A stretch of 64,000 nucleotides of DNA from Rubinisphaera margarita. GTDB lineage: Bacteria; Planctomycetota; Planctomycetia; Planctomycetales; Planctomycetaceae. Positions 9,165 to 17,702 of this stretch are shown piece by piece. The translations under genes were made by a program, and so were the position numbers. Location of the stretch: positions 496,001-560,000 of the forward strand of contig NZ_JAKFGB010000014.1 in the NCBI RefSeq assembly GCF_022267515.1. The letters run 5' to 3'. Under the pieces are notes generated by a model. It made no database searches. It worked only from the letters and a program-made list of their open reading frames with translations, and was not told the DNA's origin. Within the stretch, counting starts at the first letter, position 1. The number at the start of each line of letters is the position of its first letter.

Positions 9165-9530
9165 ATGGCTCGACATCTCCGCATTTTCGAAGTCGAAAAA
9201 GTTCCTCCGTGCTTTTACGTCACCCCGGCCGGTCAGGGGGCGAGTTTTCGGTATGCCGACCTGCAGATGGAGACGAACACGGTTCGTGCCATGGTCGCCG
9301 ATGCGGATGCGCCGCTGCTGATTATCGATCTGCACAAAATGGACTATTTCGGCTCGGAGTTCATTGGCTCGCTGATCCTGCTCGGACGCGAAAAGAAGCT
9401 TCGTGGCGGGAAGGTCGCCATCTGTGCCGCCAGCCCCTATATGCTTGAAGTGCTGCGAAACATGAGCCTGTTCAAGCTCTGGCCCTACTACGACACCCGC
9501 GAAGAAGCCGTCGAAGCTCTTTCCGCGTAA
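9165..9530 (+). CDS. STAS-domain anti-sigma factor antagonist-like protein
   Basis: A 121-residue single STAS domain. LLIIDLHKMDYFGSEFIGSLI at about residues 51-71 corresponds to the phosphorylation loop of SpoIIAA/RsbV proteins, with Ser64 in FGSEF as the candidate phosphoserine. In such systems the unphosphorylated form titrates an anti-sigma kinase and SpoIIE-type phosphatases reset it. No RsbW/SpoIIAB-type kinase gene is in the window, but three SpoIIE-type phosphatases are. The Shine-Dalgarno is weak; the start at ATG 9165 is chosen from the domain boundary. Confidence 0.85.
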   Translation: MARHLRIFEVEKVPPCFYVTPAGQGASFRYADLQMETNTVRAMVADADAPLLIIDLHKMDYFGSEFIGSLILLGREKKLRGGKVAICAASPYMLEVLRNMSLFKLWPYYDTREEAVEALSA

Positions 9531-9608
9531 GACGGGATGACACAGAGATTTATCTCTGCGTTTCGAAGCAACGGGCGGCCTGTCCTGCTCGTAATCTCCC
9601 GAAATCAC

Positions 9609-9739
9609 GGGATGGCCCACGTGCACGTCTGGGTGACGACGTCACAGGAAGAAGCTGTGCACCGCAGGCTTGTCGTTCCGAATGAGACCGTCTGTCAGCC
9701 GCCTCTTGTGGCTTCGCCACTCAGACGCACGCGTCTGAG
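9609..9739. repeat. Inverted pair of bipartite hairpin units (isolated copy)
   Basis: The first unit (9616-9651, plus orientation) has a long stem based on CCCACGTGCACGTCTGGG, missing two bases relative to the 61-kb copies, then GTGAC(gac)GTCAC and tail AGGAAG. The second (9702-9739, minus orientation) has tail CCTCTTG, GTGGC(ttc)GCCAC and the stem TCAGACGC(ac)GCGTCTGA. It closely matches the copy at 61605-61748. Open frames across it translate to peptides like HVHVWVTTSQEEA and are probably not genes. Confidence 0.8.
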
Positions 9740-9781
9740 CCAACCGGTGTTGTTCGGAATGCTTGAATCTGAGGGTTCCAC

Positions 9782-9988
9782 TTACTTCCGGCTGGCGGAT
9801 TTCATCAGCACCCAGCCGAAGACGCCGACGCCGACCAGGACCATGCCGTATTCGGGAGGCGTGATGTTCGACCACCATCTCAGGGCGAACGTGTAGTAGA
9901 AATCGGCGTAGAAGCAGATGTTCGTCCAGAGTGTGTTGAGCATCGCCAGGGCCTGAAGAGAAAAGATTCGTACGGTCGACTCGCGCAA
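9782..9988 (-). CDS. Small membrane protein
   Basis: A protein of up to 68 residues with two hydrophobic stretches (about residues 14-37 and 46-62) ending KSASRK. The longest frame begins at TTG 9988; an in-frame ATG at 9943 would give a 53-residue protein, and neither has a clear ribosome-binding site, although AGGAG lies further upstream at about 10005-10009. It is flanked by the hairpin repeat and the divergent NMT1 gene. Unknown function; amphipathic aromatic-rich composition supports it being a real membrane peptide. Confidence 0.5.
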   Translation of the reverse strand: MRESTVRIFSLQALAMLNTLWTNICFYADFYYTFALRWWSNITPPEYGMVLVGVGVFGWVLMKSASRK

Positions 9989-10144
9989 GCGCGGGCCAGT
10001 GTGTCTCCTGAAAGCATAGGTCGCAATTGAGCAGGCAGCGCCGCTCGACGGCCAGCTCGAGACCTCGTCTGGCTTTCGCAGCGGTTGTGCAGATTGTATC
10101 GTTTGGGAGTCGCCTTCTGCTGACTCTCATCTGGGATTCCCGCT

Positions 10145-11161
10145 ATGCGCTCTCTGCGATTGCTGTTCGGACTCGCTCTGCTGGTCTCACTCTGTTCCTG
10201 TTCCGGCGAAGTTCCGCAGCCCGCCCGAGAAGCCGGATCCAGCGAATCGGCTGCCGACCATAACGAGTTCACGCTCATCCCGGTTACGCTGGCCCTCAAC
10301 TGGCTGCCGGAAGCCGAGCATGGCGGCTTCTACGCCGCTCTTTCGAAGTGCTATTACAGCGACGCCGGTCTCGACGTCGAGATCCTCCCCGGCGGCCCCG
10401 ACAGTCCGGTCATTCAGCGGGTGGCGACAGGACGCGTGACCTTCGGCATCTCCAACGCCGACCGGATTGTGCTCGGACGGGCTCAACAGGCTCCCGTGGT
10501 CGGCCTGATGGCTCCGCTGCAGCACTCGCCTCGCTGTATTGTCGTGCATGAAGCCTCCGGCATCGAGTCGTTCGATCAGCTGAAGAACGTGACTCTGGCA
10601 ATGAGCGATGCCCCCGCGTTCTCACATTATTTACGCAAGAAACTTCCGCTCGAAGACGTGAAGATTGTTCGCAGCACCGGGTCTCTCGGGCAGTTTCTGG
10701 AAGATCCCCGGTTTGCTCAACAGGGTTATGTTTTCAGTGAACCCATCGTTGCCGCCGAGCAGGGGGTGAAGACCCGGGCTCTGATGGTCTCGGAACTGGG
10801 TTTCGATCCGTATTCGAGTGTGCTGATGACCTCAGAATCTTTGATCGAAGAAGATCCGGAACTCGTTCGCAAGTTTGTCGAAGCCTCGATCGCCGGCTGG
10901 AAAGACTATCTTGCCGATCCCCAGCCGATTCACGAGCAGATTCAGCAGGCCAATCCCGAGATGCCGGTCGCAGTCATGAATGCGGGGTTTGAATCGTTGA
11001 AGCCGTTATGTCTGAACGGCAGCGGGGAGTTCACCGGCACGATGACCGCCGAACGCTGGCAGACACTCGTGAGGCAACTCGAGGAACTGGAACTGGTCGA
11101 GAGCGGGCAGGGGAAGCCGGACGACTGCTACACCCTGGAATTTCTGAAGGCAGCCAACTGA
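10145..11161 (+). CDS. NMT1/THI5-like substrate-binding lipoprotein
   Basis: A 338-residue lipoprotein: hydrophobic N-terminus ending SLCSC (Cys19 as lipidation site), then a periplasmic binding fold of the NMT1/SsuA class (LALNWLPEAEHGGFYAALSKCYY, LEILPGG-like turn, IESFDQLKNVTLAM, KFVEASIAGWKDYL). Relatives bind pyrimidine precursors of thiamine or alkylsulfonates for ABC uptake. No permease or ATPase gene is next to it; instead it abuts a K+ channel gene with three bases between stop and start, implying co-translation. Substrate unknown. Confidence 0.88.
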   Translation: MRSLRLLFGLALLVSLCSCSGEVPQPAREAGSSESAADHNEFTLIPVTLALNWLPEAEHGGFYAALSKCYYSDAGLDVEILPGGPDSPVIQRVATGRVTFGISNADRIVLGRAQQAPVVGLMAPLQHSPRCIVVHEASGIESFDQLKNVTLAMSDAPAFSHYLRKKLPLEDVKIVRSTGSLGQFLEDPRFAQQGYVFSEPIVAAEQGVKTRALMVSELGFDPYSSVLMTSESLIEEDPELVRKFVEASIAGWKDYLADPQPIHEQIQQANPEMPVAVMNAGFESLKPLCLNGSGEFTGTMTAERWQTLVRQLEELELVESGQGKPDDCYTLEFLKAAN

Positions 11162-11164
11162 GCC

Positions 11165-12130
11165 GTGAACACCGAACCTGAGCAGACCGAAATTGATCCG
11201 GACGAAGTGCTGAACCGTCGGGAACGCATCCCGATGGACATCGATCACGACCCCTTTCTTGGGGGCCGGACCCTTTCGCCGTGGCAGCAGAAACTCAACG
11301 AGATCATCTTTGGCGTCGATACACCGGCGGGGCGATATTTCGATGTCGCGCTGCTCGTGGCAATTCTGATTTCCGTGATGACCGTCGTGCTGGAAAGCGT
11401 TTCCGGTCTGCAGGCGAGATTCGGTCTGTATTTTCTGGCGTTGGAGTGGTTCTTCACCATTCTGTTTACAATTGAATATCTGCTGCGTCTCAGCTGTGTC
11501 GAACGGCCGGTTCGTTATGCCAGGAGTTTCTTCGGCATCGTCGATCTGATGTCGATCATTCCGACTTACGCGGCCATCTTCATAGCCGGAAGCCAGTCGT
11601 TTCTGGTCATTCGCGCGCTGCGATTACTGCGCGTCTTCCGCGTGCTCAAGATTGCGCATTGTCTGAAGGAATCGCAATATTTGTGGATCGCCTTCCGGGC
11701 CACGCAGAGCAAGATTCTCGTCTTTCTGCTCGTCGTCCTGACGTTGATTCTGATCATGGGCTCGGCCATGTATCTGATCGAAGGCCCGAAGAACGGCTTC
11801 ACCAGTATTCCGAAGAGCGTCTATTGGGCGATTGTGACGATGACCACTGTCGGTTACGGCGATATCGCCCCGCAAACCGTTGTCGGGCAGACACTCGCGG
11901 CTGTCGCGATGATCCTGGGCTATGGCATCATCATCGTGCCGACCGGCGTCTTCTCGGTCGAAGTCATCCATGCTTCAAAGACCGAGCGGCATCTTGATGT
12001 GCCGTGCACGCACTGCGATCTGCATCAGCACGAGACCGACGCGTTGTATTGCAAACACTGCGGGACCGTGCTTCCTCGGGCGGCTCGATTGTTCGAGCTC
12101 AACCGCCAATCGCGATTGGAGTCGGAGTGA
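11165..12130 (+). CDS. Voltage-gated-type K+ channel with C-terminal zinc ribbon
   Basis: A 321-residue six-TM channel starting at GTG 11165, three bases after the preceding stop. The S4-like helix (148-163) has regularly spaced Arg150, 153, 156 and 159; the selectivity filter TVGYGD is at 228-233, which predicts K+ selectivity. After S6 comes a short linker and CTHC...CKHC (Cys281, 284, 296, 299), a zinc-ribbon motif unusual for Kv-type channels. A later in-frame ATG at 11234 would still keep all membrane segments. Its last 32 bp overlap the convergent M50 gene. Confidence 0.92.
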   Translation: MNTEPEQTEIDPDEVLNRRERIPMDIDHDPFLGGRTLSPWQQKLNEIIFGVDTPAGRYFDVALLVAILISVMTVVLESVSGLQARFGLYFLALEWFFTILFTIEYLLRLSCVERPVRYARSFFGIVDLMSIIPTYAAIFIAGSQSFLVIRALRLLRVFRVLKIAHCLKESQYLWIAFRATQSKILVFLLVVLTLILIMGSAMYLIEGPKNGFTSIPKSVYWAIVTMTTVGYGDIAPQTVVGQTLAAVAMILGYGIIIVPTGVFSVEVIHASKTERHLDVPCTHCDLHQHETDALYCKHCGTVLPRAARLFELNRQSRLESE

Positions 12131-13019
12131 ACCCGATGAAGATGAACGGGAGTGTGATGCAGCCGAGAATGACGCGGAACCAACCCAGCGGAACATAGTC
12201 ATCTGCTGTCGGCGGATGGTAAGGCCCCATCATGATGATCAGCATCAGCATCAGGATGAACGACAGATTGCCCGACAGGAACATGTAGGCCAGGGCTCCA
12301 AAGATGAGCGCTCCGGCGACCGCGTGAGCCCGCTTCCGCAGCAGGGCGTACAGAATATGGCCACCGTCGAGCTGGCCAATCGGAATCAGGTTCAGAGCGG
12401 TGATGAAGATCCCGACCCAGCCGGCGTCGAGAACGGCACTCTCCAGAACCATGCCCGGCGGCCAGCCGCCGCGAACGGCATCGACAATCCACTTGAGTAG
12501 AGGAGGGGCGATGAACTGAAAATCGTCCGCCGGTACATCAGCGATTGGAACCGGCTCGGCTGTTATCGCACCGTAGATGCAGACCGGGATCGCGATTACG
12601 AGTCCGGCGAGCGGACCAGCAATGGCAATGTCGAAGAGCTTCTTGCGATCTTCGCCGCCACCCGGTTTCACGATGACGGCTCCGAACGTTCCGAGCGGAG
12701 AGATGGGCATCGGTAAAAAGAAGGGCGGAGAAGCCGGGACACGGTAGAAGATCGAAACCAGATAGTGTCCCATTTCGTGAGCCAGCAGAATCGCCATCAC
12801 GGGAACCATGTAGCCGAATCCGTCGTCGTAGCGCCGTTCCCCCACCCACCAGGTCGACAGACAGGTGGCGATGAACAGTCCCAGCGACCAGAGATACGCG
12901 GTGTGGACCGGCCGACGGCGGCGAACCCGTCGAGGTTCGACATCCTTGACGGGGACGGTCTGTCCGTCAGGAAAGATCAGAATCTCCTGAACGGTACGGC
13001 GGTCGCGGGAGTCATTCAT
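12099..13019 (-). CDS. Site-2-type M50 zinc metalloprotease
   Basis: A 306-residue membrane protease. HEMGH at 81-85 supplies two zinc ligands and the catalytic Glu82; NLIPIGQLDGGHILY at about 210-224 supplies the third (Asp218), in the canonical site-2 protease arrangement. Five or more membrane segments are visible, with a basic N-terminal 40 residues. Such enzymes cleave membrane-embedded regulators or clear membrane proteins; the substrate is unknown. Its 3' end overlaps the channel gene by 32 bp on the opposite strand, so both C-termini are constrained by the same DNA. Confidence 0.9.
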   Translation of the reverse strand: MNDSRDRRTVQEILIFPDGQTVPVKDVEPRRVRRRRPVHTAYLWSLGLFIATCLSTWWVGERRYDDGFGYMVPVMAILLAHEMGHYLVSIFYRVPASPPFFLPMPISPLGTFGAVIVKPGGGEDRKKLFDIAIAGPLAGLVIAIPVCIYGAITAEPVPIADVPADDFQFIAPPLLKWIVDAVRGGWPPGMVLESAVLDAGWVGIFITALNLIPIGQLDGGHILYALLRKRAHAVAGALIFGALAYMFLSGNLSFILMLMLIIMMGPYHPPTADDYVPLGWFRVILGCITLPFIFIGFTPTPIAIGG

Positions 13020-13269
13020 GAATACGGAACGGGCTCAACGGAGCGGTTCGAGGATAGCAGGCTGATTGCGGCAAATCGTTCGGAACAAAAAGGCAGCATT
13101 TGGGGCGAAAGATCACTTAGAGACCGACTCCGGGAGAGCGATCCGCTTCTAGAGCATTATCGCGGCCAGGGGCGTTGTTACAATTGCTTCTGTAGACCAA
13201 AATCGAGAATGACTTTCATTTCACGACTGGATTCGTCGCGGCGAACCGGGAGACGGATGGACAATCACA

Positions 13270-14367
13270 ATGGCCGACAAGGAGCGGAACAAAGATCTGA
13301 GACCGAGCAGACGCGATCTGCTTTCCGGACGGGCGATTCGACATTCGATGGAACGCCACGGGCAGGAACTTGCCGATGCGCTGGCCCGCGATGAGAAAGC
13401 AGCCGCGTTTTCCTCGGCTGATACCGTTCGCCTGACCACTCGGGCGATGGCCTGCGAGTTCTCGATAATTCTGAATCCTTCGGAGGATCGACGGCAGACT
13501 ATCACGGCGTCGGATGCGCTCGACTTCGTTCATCCGGTTGAAGATCAACTGACAGTCTACCGGGATCAGAGCGACCTGATGCGGCTCAACCGTGACGCGA
13601 TCAATGGGCCGTGTTCGGTCGACGAGGAACTGTTCGAACTGCTGGAACTCTCGCTGAAACTGGCCGAAGAAACACAGGGTGCGTTTACGCCCGCCGCTCG
13701 GGCCTTGAATCTTCTTTGGCGGGAATGCCGGGCGCGAGGAGACGTTCCGAAGGAATCGGATGTCGCGGATGCAGTCCACTGCAGTGACTGCCGCAAGGTT
13801 GTGCTGGACCGGACCCTGCAGACGGTGCACCTAACCGATCCGAGAATGGGGCTCGATCTGAGTGGGATTGGCAAAGGCCACGCGCTCGACAGGATCGCGG
13901 CGTTTCTCGAGCAGGAGGAGTTGTCGAACTGTCTGATCCATGGCGGTCACAGCAGCATTATCGCCCGGGGTTCGCATCGGAAAGCGGGAGGCTGGCCGGT
14001 CGGAATCCGACATCCTCAGTTTCCGCAGAAGCGGCTCGCGACGCTGATGCTGGAAGATCGGGCCTTCTCGGCCAGTGGCAGTGGGGTGCAGTTCTTCCGT
14101 CATCAGGGCAAACGCTACGGGCACATTTTTGATCCGCGGACCGGCTGGCCAGTCGATCATATTCTCAGTGCAGTCGTCACCGCTCCGTCGGCCGCGGTTG
14201 CCGATGCTCTGTCGACCGCGTTTTATGTCCTGCCGCTGGAGGAATCGCTGGCGTATTGCGAACGGCACCCCGAGATCACCGCGCTGATCTTCCCTCAACC
14301 CCGTTCCGGGCAGCGACTGGAACCGGTTTCGATTCATCTCGATGAAGACCGGCTTCTGTGGCATTGA
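13270..14367 (+). CDS. apbE: ApbE-type FAD:protein FMN transferase
   Basis: A 365-residue ApbE-fold protein. Family motifs are DLSGIGKGHALD (196-207) and GHIFDPRTG (284-292), which bind FAD and Mg2+; the family attaches FMN to Thr in Nqr/Rnf-type flavoproteins. The N-terminus (RPSRRDLLSGRAI) has a twin-Arg-like pattern but lacks a clear hydrophobic stretch, so export is uncertain. No Nqr/Rnf gene is nearby, hence its protein substrate is encoded elsewhere. The 250-bp spacer to the divergent M50 gene presumably holds its promoter. Confidence 0.88.
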   Translation: MADKERNKDLRPSRRDLLSGRAIRHSMERHGQELADALARDEKAAAFSSADTVRLTTRAMACEFSIILNPSEDRRQTITASDALDFVHPVEDQLTVYRDQSDLMRLNRDAINGPCSVDEELFELLELSLKLAEETQGAFTPAARALNLLWRECRARGDVPKESDVADAVHCSDCRKVVLDRTLQTVHLTDPRMGLDLSGIGKGHALDRIAAFLEQEELSNCLIHGGHSSIIARGSHRKAGGWPVGIRHPQFPQKRLATLMLEDRAFSASGSGVQFFRHQGKRYGHIFDPRTGWPVDHILSAVVTAPSAAVADALSTAFYVLPLEESLAYCERHPEITALIFPQPRSGQRLEPVSIHLDEDRLLWH

Positions 14368-14560
14368 AGGCCGGTCCGGTTATGCGGACTGTAACGGTTA
14401 CCGTTTTCCCGACCGGGGCAGGAAGGCCATTCTTCCGATATTTGGACCGCAAGTCCGCCCGGCATCGTTTCTCGACCTAGCTTTGAGTGGGTCGAAGCGA
14501 AATCACTCCGGGCAGGTCTGGTACCTGCGTCATTCTGAGATAAAGCGGAAGAGGTGGAAC

Positions 14561-14800
14561 ATGGCAACTGTCTTTGGTTCACAGGAACAGATTCTGGATC
14601 GACGCAGCAGCGATCGCGACAACGAATATAACGGGCCGGATCGTCGCCAGTTCGGCGATTCCCGGGAGCACGCCCGGCCGGAAGTGGCCGAGCTCGCCAA
14701 CGCCGTTGATCAGTACAAACTCCGACATCGTCGGCGGTTCGTCACCTACGACGAACTCTACGCTGTCATCCGGGAACTCGGTTACGTCCGCCCCGAATAA
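14561..14800 (+). CDS. Small conserved-looking cytoplasmic protein
   Basis: A 79-residue protein starting at ATG 14561, chosen because GAAGAGG lies about 6 nt upstream; an upstream in-frame ATG at 14342 would overlap apbE and adds sequence of unrelated character. The protein is highly charged (LDRRSSDRDNEYNGPDRRQFGDSRE) and ends in a short helical region RRRFVTYDELYAVIRELGYVRPE. No known domain. It is followed by a strong terminator. Role unknown. Confidence 0.7.
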   Translation: MATVFGSQEQILDRRSSDRDNEYNGPDRRQFGDSREHARPEVAELANAVDQYKLRHRRRFVTYDELYAVIRELGYVRPE

Positions 14801-14831
14801 CGAACACCTTATGAGCTGACTCCTTCGTATG

Positions 14832-14868
14832 AGCACGATACGGTTCCTCAACCGTGTCGTGCTTTTTC
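14832..14868. terminator. Rho-independent terminator
   Basis: AGCACGATACGGTT (14832-14845) pairs with AACCGTGTCGTGCT (14850-14863) with two mismatched positions and a CCTC loop, then a T-run. It terminates the 79-residue gene on the plus strand and lies just beyond the stop of the convergent glycosyltransferase gene. Confidence 0.9.
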
Positions 14869-14891
14869 ATGCGCGGTCGGAATCGCCCCGT

Positions 14892-17228
14892 TTATTCAGG
14901 CAGAACTGGAAAGACCTGGGTGGTGACGAAGACCTTCTGGCCATTGAAGTCTTCAATCAACTCCGGCGCCCAGCGTTCGATTTCCTTCTGCTCGGTTTCC
15001 GAAAGTGTTCGGTAGTCCCTGAGAAAGAACGTGTCGGGAAGAGCAGAGTCGAGAATGCCCATCTCCTGCAGAGCCGAAAAGCGGTCCGGCGTTACGAAGT
15101 CGGTGTATTTGTACGACGTGCGATACCGCAGAATCTCCTGCCAGTTCACCAGCACATAGCGAATATGATGCTTCTTGAAGATCTCGCGGATCTCCTCGGC
15201 GGGCCGATTCTCCCATTCTCCTTCCGGCTGATCGCGGTTGACGACGCCCGTCCATTCGGCGAAGAGGGACCGGTCGAACACGGTGTTGTAGTGATAAGGG
15301 AAGGTGGCATCGAACAACTCGGCTTCTCCGACGCTCAGCACGGCTCCGTCTTTCCCCTCCATCAGATCATTCAGAAAGACGACTTCCGGCGAGGTGATGT
15401 TGGCGGTCATCTCTCGGACGGCTTTCAAATCGGTGACATAGGCGTTGTAGCCGGAGAGTCCTGTGGTAATGAACGCAAAGTTGTAAAGCAGAGCGGGGGC
15501 CAGAAAGACCACGACCCCCAGCCGGGTTCGCTGAAACAGCCACCAGGCTCCGTAGCCGGCCAGGCAAACGGCGACCGGCAGCAGCGGCACCCAGAACCGG
15601 TCGATGCGATGCGTCAGCAGCCACCACGAGAACAGCAGCCAGGCGAGATAGAGACCGACCCAGCGAATCGAACGTTCGCGGAAACCGACGAACAGGCCAA
15701 TCAACCCGAAGCCCGCCACGAGGGGCGACTGCCAGTCGTTGACGGCGAAGACATCGAAGACGCTCGCGAACAGATGCGTGATGCGATGCTGATTCGGGCT
15801 GTGGGCGGCTTTCCATTTCTCATTCAGGTCGGCATCCCAGTCGTCGCCGCCGAAGATCGAATAGGCGAGTGGGTAAACCGGGTTGCCGGTTTCCACCAGA
15901 TTCTTCGCCATCCAGGGACCGAATGTGACCACTGTGCCCAGAACGAACACCCCAGCTCCGAACGCCAGTTCGCGACCGGTGCGTTTGCCGTTGCGGACAG
16001 CGACCACGTAAGCGGCCAGCAGGAAGAGCGAAATCGGAACCGTGACCGAAATCAGTCCCGGATACTTGCACGCGATTGCGCTGCCCGCGAGCAGTCCGGT
16101 GACGAACAGCCAGCGATTCGGCTTCGGTTTTTTCTTGAGCAGATCGACCGCGATCAGCGTGGCCAGCAGTGTCGCCGCCACATACAGGCAGAGACCGCCC
16201 TCGGTGTAAGCGATGATCGAAATTCGATACGTCCAGGGAATCGTAAGAAAGATGATTGCTCCCAGGTAGCCGGCTACTGGAGTGGACCAGCGTCGGAGAA
16301 TGGTATAGACAATCATCGCCGTGAGCGGGGCGAAGCCCATGAGAATGGTCTTTCCGGCCACGGCTCCCCAGTACCAGTCGCCCATCAGTACCATGCCGGT
16401 GAGGGTGAACATCTCGGTGAGAAACGGAAAGCTGGTATAGACATTGTGCGGCAACATCTGGATCTGGCCGGCAAGAAAGTACTCCTTCGGCCCGCCGAAG
16501 TGATACTCCTTCACATCGAAATCGGTCGACGGCAGCATTGCCCCCAGAGCGATGGTGATGAGAAACGGCGTCACGACGAGCAGGGTCCACAATCGCGGTG
16601 ACTTCAATGTCCACTGTCGTTGAGACCACTTGTGCGACTGCAGCAGCACCCACGATTTCATTCGACCGTACCACGCGGAGATTCCACCGTTGGCGCGGGA
16701 ATGCATTGCGGTCCAGAAGATCAGAATCAGCAGATAGACGAGCTGAAACACCAGGCGATTCAGCAGCCCCGCGAGTCCAAGCCCCAGCGTCACCAGCGAG
16801 AGGAGCGACAGACCGGTCGCGATGCTGAGCGTATGCCATTCGGCTCGTCCGGTCGCTTTGATTTTCAACCCGAGCGAGTGGAACAAACCGGTTCCCAAGC
16901 AATAGGCGAGCAAGTAAATCGAAACCGCGATCGCGAGAAACGGTATCCGCTGGGGCAGGAATTTCAGCCCGGCCGGCGGCGCGTCGGCATGACGCAACGG
17001 AACAAAATCGTCAAGCAGGATCTGAGGCACATACTGCCAGACCATCCAGCGGTTCCATTTCGTTCCATCGGGCAGGGCCTGAGCGTTGGGCAGCACCTGC
17101 GAGTAGAACATCAGGAAGAACGCGGCCAGCCAGCCGAATGCCAGCAGCAGCGATTGCCAGGGCTTCAGCGAAAACGACGCCCGTTCCGGCGCAGCGGGCG
17201 AGGAACCGGAGGAAGAAGGATCAACCAT
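14892..17228 (-). CDS. GT-C fold membrane glycosyltransferase (PMT/GT39-like)
   Basis: A 778-residue polytopic membrane protein with more than ten hydrophobic segments. The first large loop after the N-terminal helices carries acidic residues in LPSTDFDVKEYHFGGPKEYF (about 234-250), the position of the catalytic Asp in GT-C enzymes that use polyprenyl-phosphate sugars. The C-terminal about 180 residues form a soluble domain. Acceptor and sugar are unknown. It belongs to the wider surface-glycan theme of the window (genes at 39.5-44.5 and 54.6 kb) but is not in an operon with them. It is the last host gene before the integrated element. Confidence 0.8.
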   Translation of the reverse strand: MVDPSSSGSSPAAPERASFSLKPWQSLLLAFGWLAAFFLMFYSQVLPNAQALPDGTKWNRWMVWQYVPQILLDDFVPLRHADAPPAGLKFLPQRIPFLAIAVSIYLLAYCLGTGLFHSLGLKIKATGRAEWHTLSIATGLSLLSLVTLGLGLAGLLNRLVFQLVYLLILIFWTAMHSRANGGISAWYGRMKSWVLLQSHKWSQRQWTLKSPRLWTLLVVTPFLITIALGAMLPSTDFDVKEYHFGGPKEYFLAGQIQMLPHNVYTSFPFLTEMFTLTGMVLMGDWYWGAVAGKTILMGFAPLTAMIVYTILRRWSTPVAGYLGAIIFLTIPWTYRISIIAYTEGGLCLYVAATLLATLIAVDLLKKKPKPNRWLFVTGLLAGSAIACKYPGLISVTVPISLFLLAAYVVAVRNGKRTGRELAFGAGVFVLGTVVTFGPWMAKNLVETGNPVYPLAYSIFGGDDWDADLNEKWKAAHSPNQHRITHLFASVFDVFAVNDWQSPLVAGFGLIGLFVGFRERSIRWVGLYLAWLLFSWWLLTHRIDRFWVPLLPVAVCLAGYGAWWLFQRTRLGVVVFLAPALLYNFAFITTGLSGYNAYVTDLKAVREMTANITSPEVVFLNDLMEGKDGAVLSVGEAELFDATFPYHYNTVFDRSLFAEWTGVVNRDQPEGEWENRPAEEIREIFKKHHIRYVLVNWQEILRYRTSYKYTDFVTPDRFSALQEMGILDSALPDTFFLRDYRTLSETEQKEIERWAPELIEDFNGQKVFVTTQVFPVLPE

Positions 17229-17702
17229 CGACGAATTATCACCATCTGCGGCGAGCAGAACAGGAACTCAGAAGCACGGACTCGAACGGGATCGATCAAG
17301 TCGCGGAAAAGTCCCAGTATAGCAGTCGAGCGGGGACGAGAAATGGAGCGGTCTCTCGGGGACGCGGCAAATGGTGGCAAAACAGCGGCCAGCAACGTCC
17401 CGTGAAGCTCTTCAGCAAAAGAGCCAGAAAGAAGCCCGGCCGGGGCTCGAACCCAGACTAACGGAATCAAAATCCAGACGCATCAACAGGTTGCGCACAG
17501 GAGAGGTTCAGGGAAGCAGAAGTTCGCTATAATCACCGATTGTATGTAATCGCTGGTTGACCATCAGGAAACACGTAGGGAGCGGAATCTGCTCACACCC
17601 TTACTCACACTCACATTCAGGGATAGCCCGACGGGGCGAAAAGCGGACCATCCAACCGCCTTCCCTGTTTCTCTTCTGGATTCGCTCGGGAGGGCGAGGT
17701 TG
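17229..17702. other. Intergenic stretch spanning the element's left boundary
   Basis: This 474-bp stretch has no convincing gene. 17229-17431 is host DNA upstream of the glycosyltransferase; 17432-17475 is the left att copy; 17476-17702 is the element's left end, AT-richer in places, and must contain the promoter for the first element gene. The short open frame that ends PGRGSNPD here is only the att core read in one frame, the same residues that end the integrase at the other side. Confidence 0.7.
17432..17475. repeat. attL: left 44-bp copy of the att core (tRNA-Gln 3' fragment)
   Basis: An exact 44-bp copy of 31224-31267, running from the discriminator position through the anticodon stem of the tRNA-Gln sequence on the minus strand. 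It diverges immediately outside on both sides (left G versus A; right AGACG versus GTTGT), which defines the core. It lacks the tRNA 5' half and cannot yield a functional tRNA. Confidence 0.95.

Noticed and set aside
9537..9896. Frames translating to peptides such as HVHVWVTTSQEEA, repeated near 61130
   Set aside because: They are translations of the hairpin repeat, not a protein family; the matching peptide at two loci comes from repeat DNA.
14829..16601. A 590-codon plus-strand frame antisense to the GT-C glycosyltransferase
   Set aside because: Composition (Gln, Arg, Glu, Asp-rich) and lack of any motif identify it as a shadow of the membrane protein gene.
17432..17475. A second tRNA-Gln gene at the left boundary
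   Set aside because: Only the 3' half is present; no D arm or 5' acceptor strand. It is the attL fragment.
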